Part shown: positions 16,723 through 24,146 of the stretch, one piece after another
How positions within the stretch are numbered: position 1 is the stretch's first letter
How the letters are laid out: each line of letters opens with the position of its first letter
Origin: Streptomyces bambusae
GTDB taxonomy: Bacteria > Actinomycetota > Actinomycetes > Streptomycetales > Streptomycetaceae
DNA: 45,811 bases
Direction of reading: 5' to 3'
Assembly (NCBI RefSeq): GCF_019400985.1
Contig: NZ_WTFF01000018.1
Span: forward strand, 1-45,811
Notes under the pieces: generated by a model
What the model was told of the DNA's origin: nothing
Database searches by the model: none
What the model saw: the letters and a program-made list of their open reading frames with translations, nothing else
Made by a program: the position numbers and the translations under genes

Positions 16723-17513
16723 CGCAGTGCCAGTCCCTTCCGCGCCGCCGCCACCGCGTCCACCCACGCCACCGGCGAGCCCGTCCGTAGCAGCGACGTG
16801 CCCACCAGCAGCCCGCCGAAGCCCGCGTCCAGCAGGTTCGCCGCGGTGGCCGGGCCGTCGATGCCGCTCGCGCTGACCGGGCAGGGGGTGCCCGTCGCGC
16901 GGACCGCCGGCAGCAGGTCCAGGCTGCGGCCCAGGTCCCCGGCGCCGCGCTCGCGCGTCTTGATGTCCTTGTTGTTGACGGCGATCACGCACCGGGAGGC
17001 GTGCGGGACCAGCTCCAGCTCGGCCTCGGTCGTCACCTCCACGAACGGGGTCAGGCCCGCCAGCAGGGCCTCCGTCACCAGCGTGCGCATGCTCGACTCG
17101 GGCAGCAGCGCCGCCGTCAGCAGCACCGCTGACGCGCCCAGCTCCTTCGCCGTGCGGATCTGGTCCTTGCGGGTGATGAAGTCCTTCTGGAGCAGCGGCA
17201 GGTCGGTCATCGCCGCGACGTCCCGCAGCAGCGCCGGCGAGCCGCCGAACCAGCGGCCCGTCACCACCGAGATGCACGGCGCGCCCGCCCTCTCGTACGC
17301 GGCCACGATCGCGGCCGGGGTGCGGCCGCCCAGCAGGTCGTAGCCGTGGGCGTCGCGCCGTTTCACCTCCATCACCACCGGTGTCGGCGAGGCCAGCAGG
17401 GCGTCCAGGAAGGACACCTTCGTACGCGTACGGCTCGTACGGCTCGTGCTGCGCGTGGTCGTGCTCGTGCCGTGCGTGGTCGTGCCGTGCGTGCTCGTGT
17501 TACGGGTGGTCAT
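16719..17513 (-). CDS. trpC: Indole-3-glycerol-phosphate synthase homologue (divergent)
   Basis: A 264-residue TIM barrel of the TrpC family, which converts CdRP to indole-3-glycerol phosphate. Visible catalytic positions: Glu49 and Lys51 (MEVKRR), Lys110 (LQKDF), Glu159 (FVEV), Asn180-Asn181 (VNNKD) and a phosphate loop LLVGTSLLR. Two usual motifs are changed: the SPS after the first Lys reads DAH, and SESGI reads SASGI (214-218), losing a conserved Glu. The substrate may therefore differ. The first 32 residues are Thr/Ser/Arg repeats encoded by a CGTGCTCGTGC-type repeat and are probably disordered. The start overlaps the TrpF stop (ATGA). Confidence 0.8.
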   Translation of the reverse strand: MTTRNTSTHGTTTHGTSTTTRSTSRTSRTRTKVSFLDALLASPTPVVMEVKRRDAHGYDLLGGRTPAAIVAAYERAGAPCISVVTGRWFGGSPALLRDVAAMTDLPLLQKDFITRKDQIRTAKELGASAVLLTAALLPESSMRTLVTEALLAGLTPFVEVTTEAELELVPHASRCVIAVNNKDIKTRERGAGDLGRSLDLLPAVRATGTPCPVSASGIDGPATAANLLDAGFGGLLVGTSLLRTGSPVAWVDAVAAARKGLALR

Positions 17514-18241
17514 GACGACAGCTCCATCTCGCGGGTGGTCCGGTGACGGCCTTCGGCGCCCGTGCGCCACGCGCGGGCCAGGGCGGCGATCTCCGGTGTC
17601 CCGAAGCCGCCGGTGACGCGGTCGCGGGCCGCCGTGTCCACGTCGATGCCGCGGAAGCCCGGGTCGCGCACGACCTCCTCGTACGCCGGCCTGGTGGCCG
17701 GGGTCAGCCCGCCGGCCAGCAGGAACGGCCGGGTCAGGCGGGGCAGCAGGGCCATGACGTCGGCCTGGTCCAGGCTGCGGCCGGTGCTGCCGATCCGGCC
17801 GTCCTCGGTGGCGGTGTCCAGCAGGAACAGGTCCGTGCCGGCCCGGGCGTAGGCCCCGATCAGCGGGCGTTCGACGCACCCGCCGCCGCCCGGCGCGACA
17901 TGCAGCACCTTGACGATGCCCACCGACGCCGGCAGTGCCTCGCGCAGCGCCCGTACGACGGCCGGCGGCTGGTAGGCGTGGAGCTGGATCCAGCTGACCC
18001 CGGCGCGCCGGGCGGTCGCCGCGAGCGCGGCGGGGTCGGCGAGGAAGGTGACCCAGACGGGCAGGAGCCCGGTCGAACGGGCCGCCGCCGCGAGGGCGGC
18101 GAGCCCGTCCGGGTCCAGTTCCGAGGGGCCGCCGGGTACGCCGTGCCAGAGCCCGACGCAGTCCGCCCCGGCGGCCGCCGCGGCCTCGATGTCCTGCGGG
18201 GCGGTGGCCCCGCAGACCTTGAGCAGGGTCCGGGAGCTCAT
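17510..18241 (-). CDS. trpF: Phosphoribosylanthranilate isomerase homologue
   Basis: A 243-residue TrpF-family barrel. The catalytic Cys10 (KVCGAT) and Asp142 (LLDTATEDG) are both present, as are IQLHAYQ, a GSTG phosphate loop, LLAGGLTP and GIDVDTAA (usually GVDVSSG). The reaction expected is the Amadori rearrangement of PRA to CdRP. Streptomyces normally rely on the bifunctional PriA and lack TrpF, so a dedicated TrpF in this operon is a mark of a specialised pathway. Overlaps neighbours on both sides by ATGA. Confidence 0.8.
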   Translation of the reverse strand: MSSRTLLKVCGATAPQDIEAAAAAGADCVGLWHGVPGGPSELDPDGLAALAAAARSTGLLPVWVTFLADPAALAATARRAGVSWIQLHAYQPPAVVRALREALPASVGIVKVLHVAPGGGGCVERPLIGAYARAGTDLFLLDTATEDGRIGSTGRSLDQADVMALLPRLTRPFLLAGGLTPATRPAYEEVVRDPGFRGIDVDTAARDRVTGGFGTPEIAALARAWRTGAEGRHRTTREMELSS

Positions 18242-19383
18242 TTACCGAGCCCCAGCATCGAGGCGATGCGGTTGTACTGGATCTCGTTCGTGCCGGAGTA
18301 GATGGTGCCGCCGACGGCGTTGCGCACGTCCTGCTCCAGTCCGAACTCGGCCATGTAGCCGTGCCCGCCGAAGATCTGGACGGCGGTGAGGCTGGTGGCC
18401 AGGTTGCTCTCGCTCGTGACGAGCTTGGAGATGGCGAGGTCGACGGTGACGTTCTCGCCCGCCTCCAGCTTCTCCCCGGTGTCGTAGAGCCACTTGCGGG
18501 AGGTCTCCAGCTGGATCTTCGTGTCGACGATCTTGTTGGCGATCGTCTGGTACGAACCGATCGCCTTTCCGAACGACTTACGCGTCCTCGCGTAATCGAC
18601 ACAGCGCTCCAGCCGGTGCTGCATCTCCCCCACGTTGACGATGAAGGAGAAGAGGATCTCCCGCTTCATCACGTGGTCCAGCACCAGAAAGCCGCCCCCG
18701 ACCCGCCCGAGCACCGCCGACTTGGGCACCCGTACGTCGTCGAGGAAGAGCTCGCTCAGCGGCGAGGTCCGCAGGCCCATCTTCTTGATGGGTTTGCCGC
18801 GGGTCAGCCCCGGGGTCGTGCCGTCCACCAGGAACGCCGTCGTTCCCAGCGGGCCGCCGTCCGGGTGGGTCCGGGCGTAGACGACGATCACGTCCGCGAC
18901 CGGCCCGTTGCTGACGAAGACCTTGCTGCCGTTGATGACGAAGTCGTCGCCGTCCCGGACCGCCCGGGTCGTCATCGCCATCGCGTCCGACCCGCCCTCG
19001 GCCTCGGTGATCGCGTGCGCGCCGATCGCCTCGCCCGAGCAGATCAGCGGGAGCCAGCGCTCCTTCTGCTCCGCGGTGCCGAACTGCTGGAGCGGGATGC
19101 CGGTCGAGCACATGGACGTCGTGACCGAGAAGCTCAGTCCCGCGTCCCTGTTGTACTCGCCGAGTCCCTCCAGGACGTACATCGTGGTGAGCAGCGACTG
19201 CCCGAGTCCTCCGTACTCCTCGTCGAAGGGCAGTGCCAGGATTCCGGTCTTCTGGACGAGCTTCCACTTGTCCTCCGGGAAGGCCGAGCGCTCGTCGAGT
19301 TCGAGGTGGTCTGCGCTGAGTGCGTCTCCCCACCGCTCCAGGCCTTCGCGCAGATCTGCCTGGTCGGCGTTCCAACGGATCAC
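18238..19383 (-). CDS. Acyl-CoA-dehydrogenase-fold flavoenzyme (prolyl-PCP oxidase type?)
   Basis: A 381-residue acyl-CoA dehydrogenase with FAD-binding blocks ITEAEGGSD (125-133) and GGHGYMAEFGLEQ near the C-terminus. The usual C-terminal catalytic Glu is replaced: YEGT reads YSGT (Ser363). A Glu at 242 (VMKREILFSF) is ten residues before the Gly of helix G, where isovaleryl-CoA dehydrogenase and aminoacyl-PCP dehydrogenases such as RedW/PltE/AnaB carry their base. Together with the adjacent A-domain and PCP this suggests oxidation of a PCP-bound amino acid, classically proline to pyrrole-2-carboxyl. Start is GTG. Confidence 0.8.
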   Translation of the reverse strand: MIRWNADQADLREGLERWGDALSADHLELDERSAFPEDKWKLVQKTGILALPFDEEYGGLGQSLLTTMYVLEGLGEYNRDAGLSFSVTTSMCSTGIPLQQFGTAEQKERWLPLICSGEAIGAHAITEAEGGSDAMAMTTRAVRDGDDFVINGSKVFVSNGPVADVIVVYARTHPDGGPLGTTAFLVDGTTPGLTRGKPIKKMGLRTSPLSELFLDDVRVPKSAVLGRVGGGFLVLDHVMKREILFSFIVNVGEMQHRLERCVDYARTRKSFGKAIGSYQTIANKIVDTKIQLETSRKWLYDTGEKLEAGENVTVDLAISKLVTSESNLATSLTAVQIFGGHGYMAEFGLEQDVRNAVGGTIYSGTNEIQYNRIASMLGLGK

Positions 19384-19446
19384 GGTGGACCCCTTTGAGT
19401 CGGTGTCGGTGATCGGATCAATGCGTGGCTGCTGCTCGTCGGGCGG

Positions 19447-19821
19447 TCAGTAGGCGGACGAGCGGGCGGCGTCGAGGTTGTGGACCTCGTCCCCGCGCAG
19501 GGCCGGCGAGAAGACGCAGACCAGGCGCAGGTCCTCGTGCGGGCTGGCGACGAGGAAGTGGGCGTCGTGCTGGTCGAGGGCGTACATCCGGCCCGGGACG
19601 ATCTCGTGGGAGGTGCCGTCGAGCTCGATGACCTCGCCGGAGCCGGCGATGCAGTAGCAGGCCTCGAGGTGGTTGACGTACTCCAGGCGGGACTTGGTAC
19701 CCGCCGCGACGACGGTGTCGGTGAGGGTGTAGCCGAGGCCGTCCTCGGCCAGGAGGAAGCGGCGGCTGAGGCCGTTGCCCCACTCGACGGTCTTCACGGA
19801 CTCGATGTCGCGAACGATCAT
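19447..19821 (-). CDS. Solitary ectoine-synthase-like cupin
   Basis: A 124-residue single-cupin protein of the EctC family. The metal ligands of ectoine synthase are kept: Glu53 (NHLEAC), Tyr80 (GRMYALD) and His88 (QHDAH). Residues equivalent to the product-binding C/F/E/H set also appear: Cys102, Phe104, Glu112, His114. EctC closes a ring by water loss between an acyl-amide and an amine. EctA, EctB and EctD are not encoded here, so ectoine is not the expected product. I infer a cyclodehydration or ring-closing step in this pathway. It lies between TrpA and the dehydrogenase with 60-70-base gaps. Confidence 0.85.
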   Translation of the reverse strand: MIVRDIESVKTVEWGNGLSRRFLLAEDGLGYTLTDTVVAAGTKSRLEYVNHLEACYCIAGSGEVIELDGTSHEIVPGRMYALDQHDAHFLVASPHEDLRLVCVFSPALRGDEVHNLDAARSSAY

Positions 19822-19894
19822 GACAGTCTCCTGGTGTGAGATGAGGGGTGCGTGGCTGGGCGGAGCAGGACCGTACGGGTGAGAGATGCGCAGG

Positions 19895-20755
19895 TCAGGA
19901 CTGTGCAGGTCGTACCGAGCGGACGAACTCGCGGAAGGCCTCGGTCACGTCGCGCCCCGCTTCCTGGGCCGCCGCCACGGCGGCGACGGCGGCGGAGCCG
20001 ATGATCGCGGCGTCGGCGCCGGCGGCGCCGACGGCCTCCACGTGCTGCCGTGTGCTGACCCCGAAGCCGACGGCGATCGGGGACGTCGTGTGCGCCCGGA
20101 GCTCGGTGACCGTCTGCGCCAGCGCGGCATGGCCGGCGGCCGGGGCGGTCCCGCTGCGTCCGTAGTGGGCGACGAGGTAGAGGTAGGCGGAGGCGTGTGC
20201 GGCCGCCTCGGCGCGGGTCTCGTAGGGGCTGTTGGCGTAGCAGGTGGTGACCACCGGGAGCCCGGCCTCGGCGGCCGAACCCAGGTGTTCCTCGCGCAGC
20301 CGCGGCGGCAGCGCGTGGACGAGCAGTCCGTCCGCCCCCGCGGCCGCGATGTCGCGGGTGGCGGCGGTCAGGTCCCGGTGCCCCAGGGAGTACCTCCAGT
20401 CGGCGAGCAGGGCGATCCGGGTGCGGGTCAGGTGCGGCCGTACGTCGGCGACGAAGCCGAGTACGTCGTCCAGGCCGGCCCCGCCGCGGTCCAGGGCCCG
20501 GCGCGCGGAGCGCCGTACGACGGGCCCGTCGGTGACGGAGTCGGGGAACGGGACGGCCAGTTCCAGGCAGGCCACGCCCTCCTCGTCCAGCATCAGGACC
20601 AGCTCGCGCAGCTGCGGCAGCGGCGGGTCCCCGGCGTTGAGGAAGAGGGCCAGCCCCGGCACGCCGCCGGGGCGGCGGGCGGGGAAGAAGGGGGCGGGGG
20701 CGGTCGTGGTGGTCGCGGTGGCGGTGGTCGCGGTGGCGGTGTCCGGCCTAGGCAT
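19895..20755 (-). CDS. trpA: Tryptophan synthase alpha-chain homologue
   Basis: A 286-residue TrpA-family barrel. Catalytic Glu65 (LELAVPF) and Asp76 (VTDGP) are intact, and PIAVGFGVSTRQHV forms the phosphate end. TrpA splits indole-3-glycerol phosphate to indole and glyceraldehyde 3-phosphate. No TrpB is in the operon, so the product may be free indole, as made by plant BX1/IGL. Residues 6-19 are a Thr/Ala run (TATATTATATTTT-like) encoded by a GGCGGTGGTCGC repeat. The start overlaps the TrpD stop by 8 bases. Confidence 0.85.
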   Translation of the reverse strand: MPRPDTATATTATATTTTAPAPFFPARRPGGVPGLALFLNAGDPPLPQLRELVLMLDEEGVACLELAVPFPDSVTDGPVVRRSARRALDRGGAGLDDVLGFVADVRPHLTRTRIALLADWRYSLGHRDLTAATRDIAAAGADGLLVHALPPRLREEHLGSAAEAGLPVVTTCYANSPYETRAEAAAHASAYLYLVAHYGRSGTAPAAGHAALAQTVTELRAHTTSPIAVGFGVSTRQHVEAVGAAGADAAIIGSAAVAAVAAAQEAGRDVTEAFREFVRSVRPAQS

Positions 20756-21836
20756 GGGCCACCGCCGGGACGAGGGTACGGGCGGGGGCGGGGCGGCCCG
20801 CCGCCGCCAGCCGGTCGGCCAGGTCCAGGGCGGCGCCCGAGCGGATCGCCTCCTGGGCCTCGGCGACCGCCGACAGCCAGTCCCGGCGGGTGCCGGCGGC
20901 CACCGCCAGGGCGGCGGCGCCCAGGCTGACCGTGCGGGTGGCCACGGCGCCCGCGGTGCCGGCGAGCACGGAGCGGAAGTGTTCGACCGCTCCGGCCGGG
21001 TCGGCGGCGGGCCGCAGGTCGGCGAAGGACCCGTCGCCCGGGGTGAGTTCGCCCGGCCGGACGATCCGGGTCAGGGAGCGCTCCCCGTGGACGGTGTTGG
21101 TGGCGAAGGGAAGCAGCTCGTCGGCCCCGGTGTCGTTGGAGACGAGCCAGATCCGGCGGGTCGTGGTCGAGGCGGCGAGCTCCCGCAGGACGTCCAGGGG
21201 CGCGGCCGCGGAGACCCCGGTGACCTGGGCGGTCACCGGCAGGTCCGCGAGGAACGGCCCGAGGGCGTTGAGGAACCGGCCGAAGGGCTTCATACCGATC
21301 GGGGCCACGGTCCGCGCCAGCCGGGTCAGCTGCGCCGGGTAGACGAAGGGCCCGGCGAAGGCGATCCCGTGGGTGGCGAGGGTGTCCTCGGTCTGTGCGT
21401 AGGAGGAGGTGAGCCGGACGCCGAGCCGCTCCAGCAGGTCCACGGAGCCCAGCGAACTGGTGTAGGCGCGGGAGCCGGTCTTGACGACCTTGACCCCGGT
21501 GGCGGCGGCGACGAAGGCTGAGGCGGTGGAGATGTTGAAGGTCTTCGGGCCGCCGCCGGTGCCGACGACGTTCACGGTGCCCTGCCAGGTGGTCCGGTCG
21601 ATCCCGGCCGTCCCGTCCGCCCCGCCCGTCCCGGCCGGCGTACGGCGCTCGGCGAGCGAGTCGAGCAGGTGCCGCAGGGTGTCGTGGTCCGGGAGCCGGC
21701 TGGTCAGGGACGCCAGCAGGGCGACGACCTCGGCCTTGTCGAGGCTGCCGGCGCCGAGCTGGTCCCACCAGGACCGCCAGGTCTCGCGCCCGACCGGGGC
21801 CTGCTGCTGGAGCAGACCGGTGAGTGCGTCATGCAC
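20748..21836 (-). CDS. trpD: Anthranilate phosphoribosyltransferase homologue (divergent)
   Basis: A 362-residue TrpD-family protein with a helical N-domain (1-70) and the PRPP-binding block GTGGGPKTFNISTASAF (92-108; usual GTGGDG). The next motif, normally KHGNR, is KTGSR (119-123). The Mg-PRPP block retains Asp-Glu (NDTGADEL). It should join PRPP to anthranilate or a similar amino acid. The changed H and N positions lie close to the acceptor site in characterised enzymes, so the substrate may be altered. No TrpE/TrpG anthranilate synthase is in the window. A 9-bp GGTGCGTGG-like tandem repeat lies in the 89-base gap upstream. Confidence 0.85.
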   Translation of the reverse strand: MHDALTGLLQQQAPVGRETWRSWWDQLGAGSLDKAEVVALLASLTSRLPDHDTLRHLLDSLAERRTPAGTGGADGTAGIDRTTWQGTVNVVGTGGGPKTFNISTASAFVAAATGVKVVKTGSRAYTSSLGSVDLLERLGVRLTSSYAQTEDTLATHGIAFAGPFVYPAQLTRLARTVAPIGMKPFGRFLNALGPFLADLPVTAQVTGVSAAAPLDVLRELAASTTTRRIWLVSNDTGADELLPFATNTVHGERSLTRIVRPGELTPGDGSFADLRPAADPAGAVEHFRSVLAGTAGAVATRTVSLGAAALAVAAGTRRDWLSAVAEAQEAIRSGAALDLADRLAAAGRPAPARTLVPAVAHA

Positions 21837-21925
21837 GGTCGTTCTCCGTCTCTCTCCTCGTGCGGATCGGTAGGGGCGGTGCGTGGGTGGTGCGTGGGCG
21901 GTGCCTGGGCGGTGCCTGGGTGGTT

Positions 21926-22180
21926 CTAGGCGGCCGCCGTGCGCGCACCGGAGATGAACGTGTCGATGGCCTCGACGCTGCGGAAGTTGTTGGGGTCGAG
22001 GTCGGCGTCGCCGACGGCGAGCTCGAAGCGGTCCTCGACCCAGGCGATGAGCTTGAGGACGCCCAGGCTGTCGATGACCCCGTCGTTGAGCAGGTCGTGG
22101 TCGGCGGCGAGCTCGGCGGGGGAGGTGCCGGGCAGGAACTCGGCGATGACGAAGGTCTTGATGGTGTCGACGTTGCTCAT
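21926..22180 (-). CDS. Peptidyl/acyl carrier protein
   Basis: An 84-residue four-helix carrier protein. The phosphopantetheine Ser lies in GVIDSLGVLKLI (34-45). EFLPGTSPAEL precedes it. This form resembles stand-alone PCPs of pyrrole pathways (RedO/CloN5 group, from memory). GAAGGA lies just upstream of the ATG. It probably carries the amino acid loaded by the adenylation enzyme encoded directly upstream and serves as substrate of the acyl-CoA-dehydrogenase-like enzyme. Confidence 0.88.
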   Translation of the reverse strand: MSNVDTIKTFVIAEFLPGTSPAELAADHDLLNDGVIDSLGVLKLIAWVEDRFELAVGDADLDPNNFRSVEAIDTFISGARTAAA

Positions 22181-22283
22181 GACGGGCTTCCTTCGGTGAG
22201 AGGCGTGTTCGCGGGTCGTGGGGTGGTGCGCTGTCGTGGGCTGCGCCCGTGCCGACGGGTGGATCCGCCGGCCAGGCGGCCGG

Positions 22284-24146
22284 TCAGGCGGCCGGCGCGG
22301 CCTCCGGTACGGCCGCCGGCGCGATCGGTTCGAGCCGGTCGAGCGCCTTGCGGTCGACCTTCCCGGTGGCCGTCTTCGGCAGCGGTGCTTCGGTGAGGGT
22401 CAGCTGGGTGGGTACGGCGGCCCGCGGCAGGTGGCGGGCGCAGTGCCCGCGCAGGGCCAGGACGGTCAGGTCGGAGCCGGGGGCGCGGCGGACGCCGGCG
22501 ACGAGCTTCTTGCCGGCGATCGGGTCGGGTACGGCGGCCACTCCGGCCTCCAGCACGTCGGGGTGCTCCTGGAGGACCCGTTCGATCTCGGCGGTGTTGA
22601 CGGCGACGCCGCGGACCTTGACCTGGAAGTCGGTGCGCCCGGTCAGGTGCAGGGTGCCGGCCCCGTCGCGCCGTACGAGGTCGCCGGTGCGGAACCAGCG
22701 GCGGTCGTCCAGGCCGAGCGGGTGCCCGGTGAACTTGTCGGCGTGGCGGGTCCGGTCGAGGTAGCCCCGGGTCTGGAAGGGCGTGGAGACGAACAGTTCG
22801 CCGCTGCCGGGTCCGTCCACGACGGCCCCGGTGTCCGGGTCGAGGACGAGGGCCTCGACGCCGGGCAGCGGGCGCCCGATGGGAACGGGCGGGAAGCTGG
22901 TCGCGGACGTGTCGACCTCGTGGACGAAGCTGTCGTTGGTCTCGGTGCAGCCGTAGATGTTGTGGATGCGGGCCTTGGGGAAGAGCGTGGGCAGGACGGC
23001 GTACGTGCGGTCGGGGACGGCGTCCCCGGTGAACATCACGTGGTCGACGCCGGGGAAGGTCGCGCCGGTCTTCGCGGCCGCGTCCTGGAGCAGTCCGAAG
23101 GCCATCGGCACGGCCTGGACGACATGGACGTCGTGGCGGGAGACCAGGTCGAGCAGGTGCCGGCCGTGGGCGGCGAGCGCCGGGTCGACCAGGACCACGC
23201 GCCCGCCGCGGGCCAGGGTGGTCCAGACGTCGAGGAGGCAGAGGTCGAAGTTGAGGGGGGCGTAGTTGAGGACGGTCCGGTCGGGGCCGATCCCGAACGC
23301 CGGCCCGGCCCAGGCGGCGAACCGGTCCACGGCGTCCCGCCCGAGCGGGACGATCTTCGGCAGGCTGGTCGATCCGGAGGTGGTGAGCATGAACGCCACC
23401 TCGGCGGCCTCGTCGGCCGGCAGCGGCTGGGCGGCCACGTCCGGGTTGGGCGCGACCCGGCCCGGTGCGCCGCCGGGGGCGAGCACGTACCGGCATCCGG
23501 CCTGGGCGAAGAGGTCGGCGAGCAGGGTGTCGGCGAGGGCCGGCGACGGCAGCAGCAGCGGCCGCCGGGCCAGCAGGCAGGCCAGTACGAGCGCCACGGC
23601 GTCGGGCGATTTGTCGGCCAGGACGCCCACCGGCTCCCCGGGGTCGAGCTCCAGCCGGGCGAGCCGGTCCCGCTCCTCCCCGGCGAGCTCGTACAGCTCG
23701 CGGTAGGTGGTCTCCTCCCCGTTGAAGAGCAGCGCCACGGCGTGCGGCCGGTCGCGCACCTGGGTCAGGAACCCACCCACGATGCCGAGCGACGGCTCCA
23801 CACCGCCGCTGCCACCGGCGGCCACACCGGACCGCAGCCCCGATCCTTCAGCCCCGCCGCTGCCACCGGCGGCCGCACCGGACCGCAGCCCCGATCTTTC
23901 AGCCCCGCCGGCGTTTGCGGCGCGGGGTCCGGGGCGGAGCCCCGATCTTTCAGCCCCGCCGGCGTTTGAGGCGCGGGGTCCGGGGCGGAGCCCCGGGAGG
24001 GCGGAGCCCGAAGAAGTCCCGGCGGAGCCGGACACGTTCCCGGCGGAGCCGGACAGCGCCCGGGCGGAGCCCGACACCACCTCGGCGGCAGCCGGTCCCT
24101 CGGCCTGGGCGGAGCCCGGCCCCCGGTTCTGCTGCGGCGCGGCCAT
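22284..24146 (-). CDS. Free-standing amino-acid adenylation enzyme with repeat-derived N-terminus
   Basis: A 620-residue protein. Residues 1-120 are low-complexity; 120-620 form an adenylation domain: P-loop LTTSGSTSLPKIV, A4 NFDLCLLDVW (Asp at the alpha-amino-anchoring position), A5 YGCTETNDSF, A7 WFRTGDLV and A10 TATGKVDRKAL with the catalytic Lys. YGCTETND is, as I recall, common to prolyl ligases of the RedM/CloN4 type. My hand-read specificity residues (D-L-L-Q-M-T-I-D-S-K) do not match a proline code, so the substrate is open. The start ATG overlaps the MaoC-like stop (TGATG). Four imperfect repeats of about 17 residues (GLRPGPRAANAGGAERS type) make up much of residues 50-115. Confidence 0.8.
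   Translation of the reverse strand: MAAPQQNRGPGSAQAEGPAAAEVVSGSARALSGSAGNVSGSAGTSSGSALPGLRPGPRASNAGGAERSGLRPGPRAANAGGAERSGLRSGAAAGGSGGAEGSGLRSGVAAGGSGGVEPSLGIVGGFLTQVRDRPHAVALLFNGEETTYRELYELAGEERDRLARLELDPGEPVGVLADKSPDAVALVLACLLARRPLLLPSPALADTLLADLFAQAGCRYVLAPGGAPGRVAPNPDVAAQPLPADEAAEVAFMLTTSGSTSLPKIVPLGRDAVDRFAAWAGPAFGIGPDRTVLNYAPLNFDLCLLDVWTTLARGGRVVLVDPALAAHGRHLLDLVSRHDVHVVQAVPMAFGLLQDAAAKTGATFPGVDHVMFTGDAVPDRTYAVLPTLFPKARIHNIYGCTETNDSFVHEVDTSATSFPPVPIGRPLPGVEALVLDPDTGAVVDGPGSGELFVSTPFQTRGYLDRTRHADKFTGHPLGLDDRRWFRTGDLVRRDGAGTLHLTGRTDFQVKVRGVAVNTAEIERVLQEHPDVLEAGVAAVPDPIAGKKLVAGVRRAPGSDLTVLALRGHCARHLPRAAVPTQLTLTEAPLPKTATGKVDRKALDRLEPIAPAAVPEAAPAA
23796..24110. repeat. GC-rich repeat array inside the adenylation gene
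   Basis: Four imperfect units of about 50 bases carry CCCCGATCTTTCAGCCCCG and GGGTCCGGGGCGGAGCCCCG. They are followed by shorter CGGCGGAGCCGGACA-type copies. The unit looks like the palindromic element common between genes in Streptomyces (recollection). All copies stay in frame with the adenylation gene and contain no stop on its strand. Confidence 0.7.

Noticed and set aside
19447..19821. Ectoine biosynthesis locus
   Set aside because: No ectA, ectB or ectD near this gene.
16719..21836. Primary-metabolism trp operon
   Set aside because: TrpE, TrpG and TrpB are missing, motifs are altered, and the genes are interleaved with an EctC-like protein and an acyl-CoA dehydrogenase.
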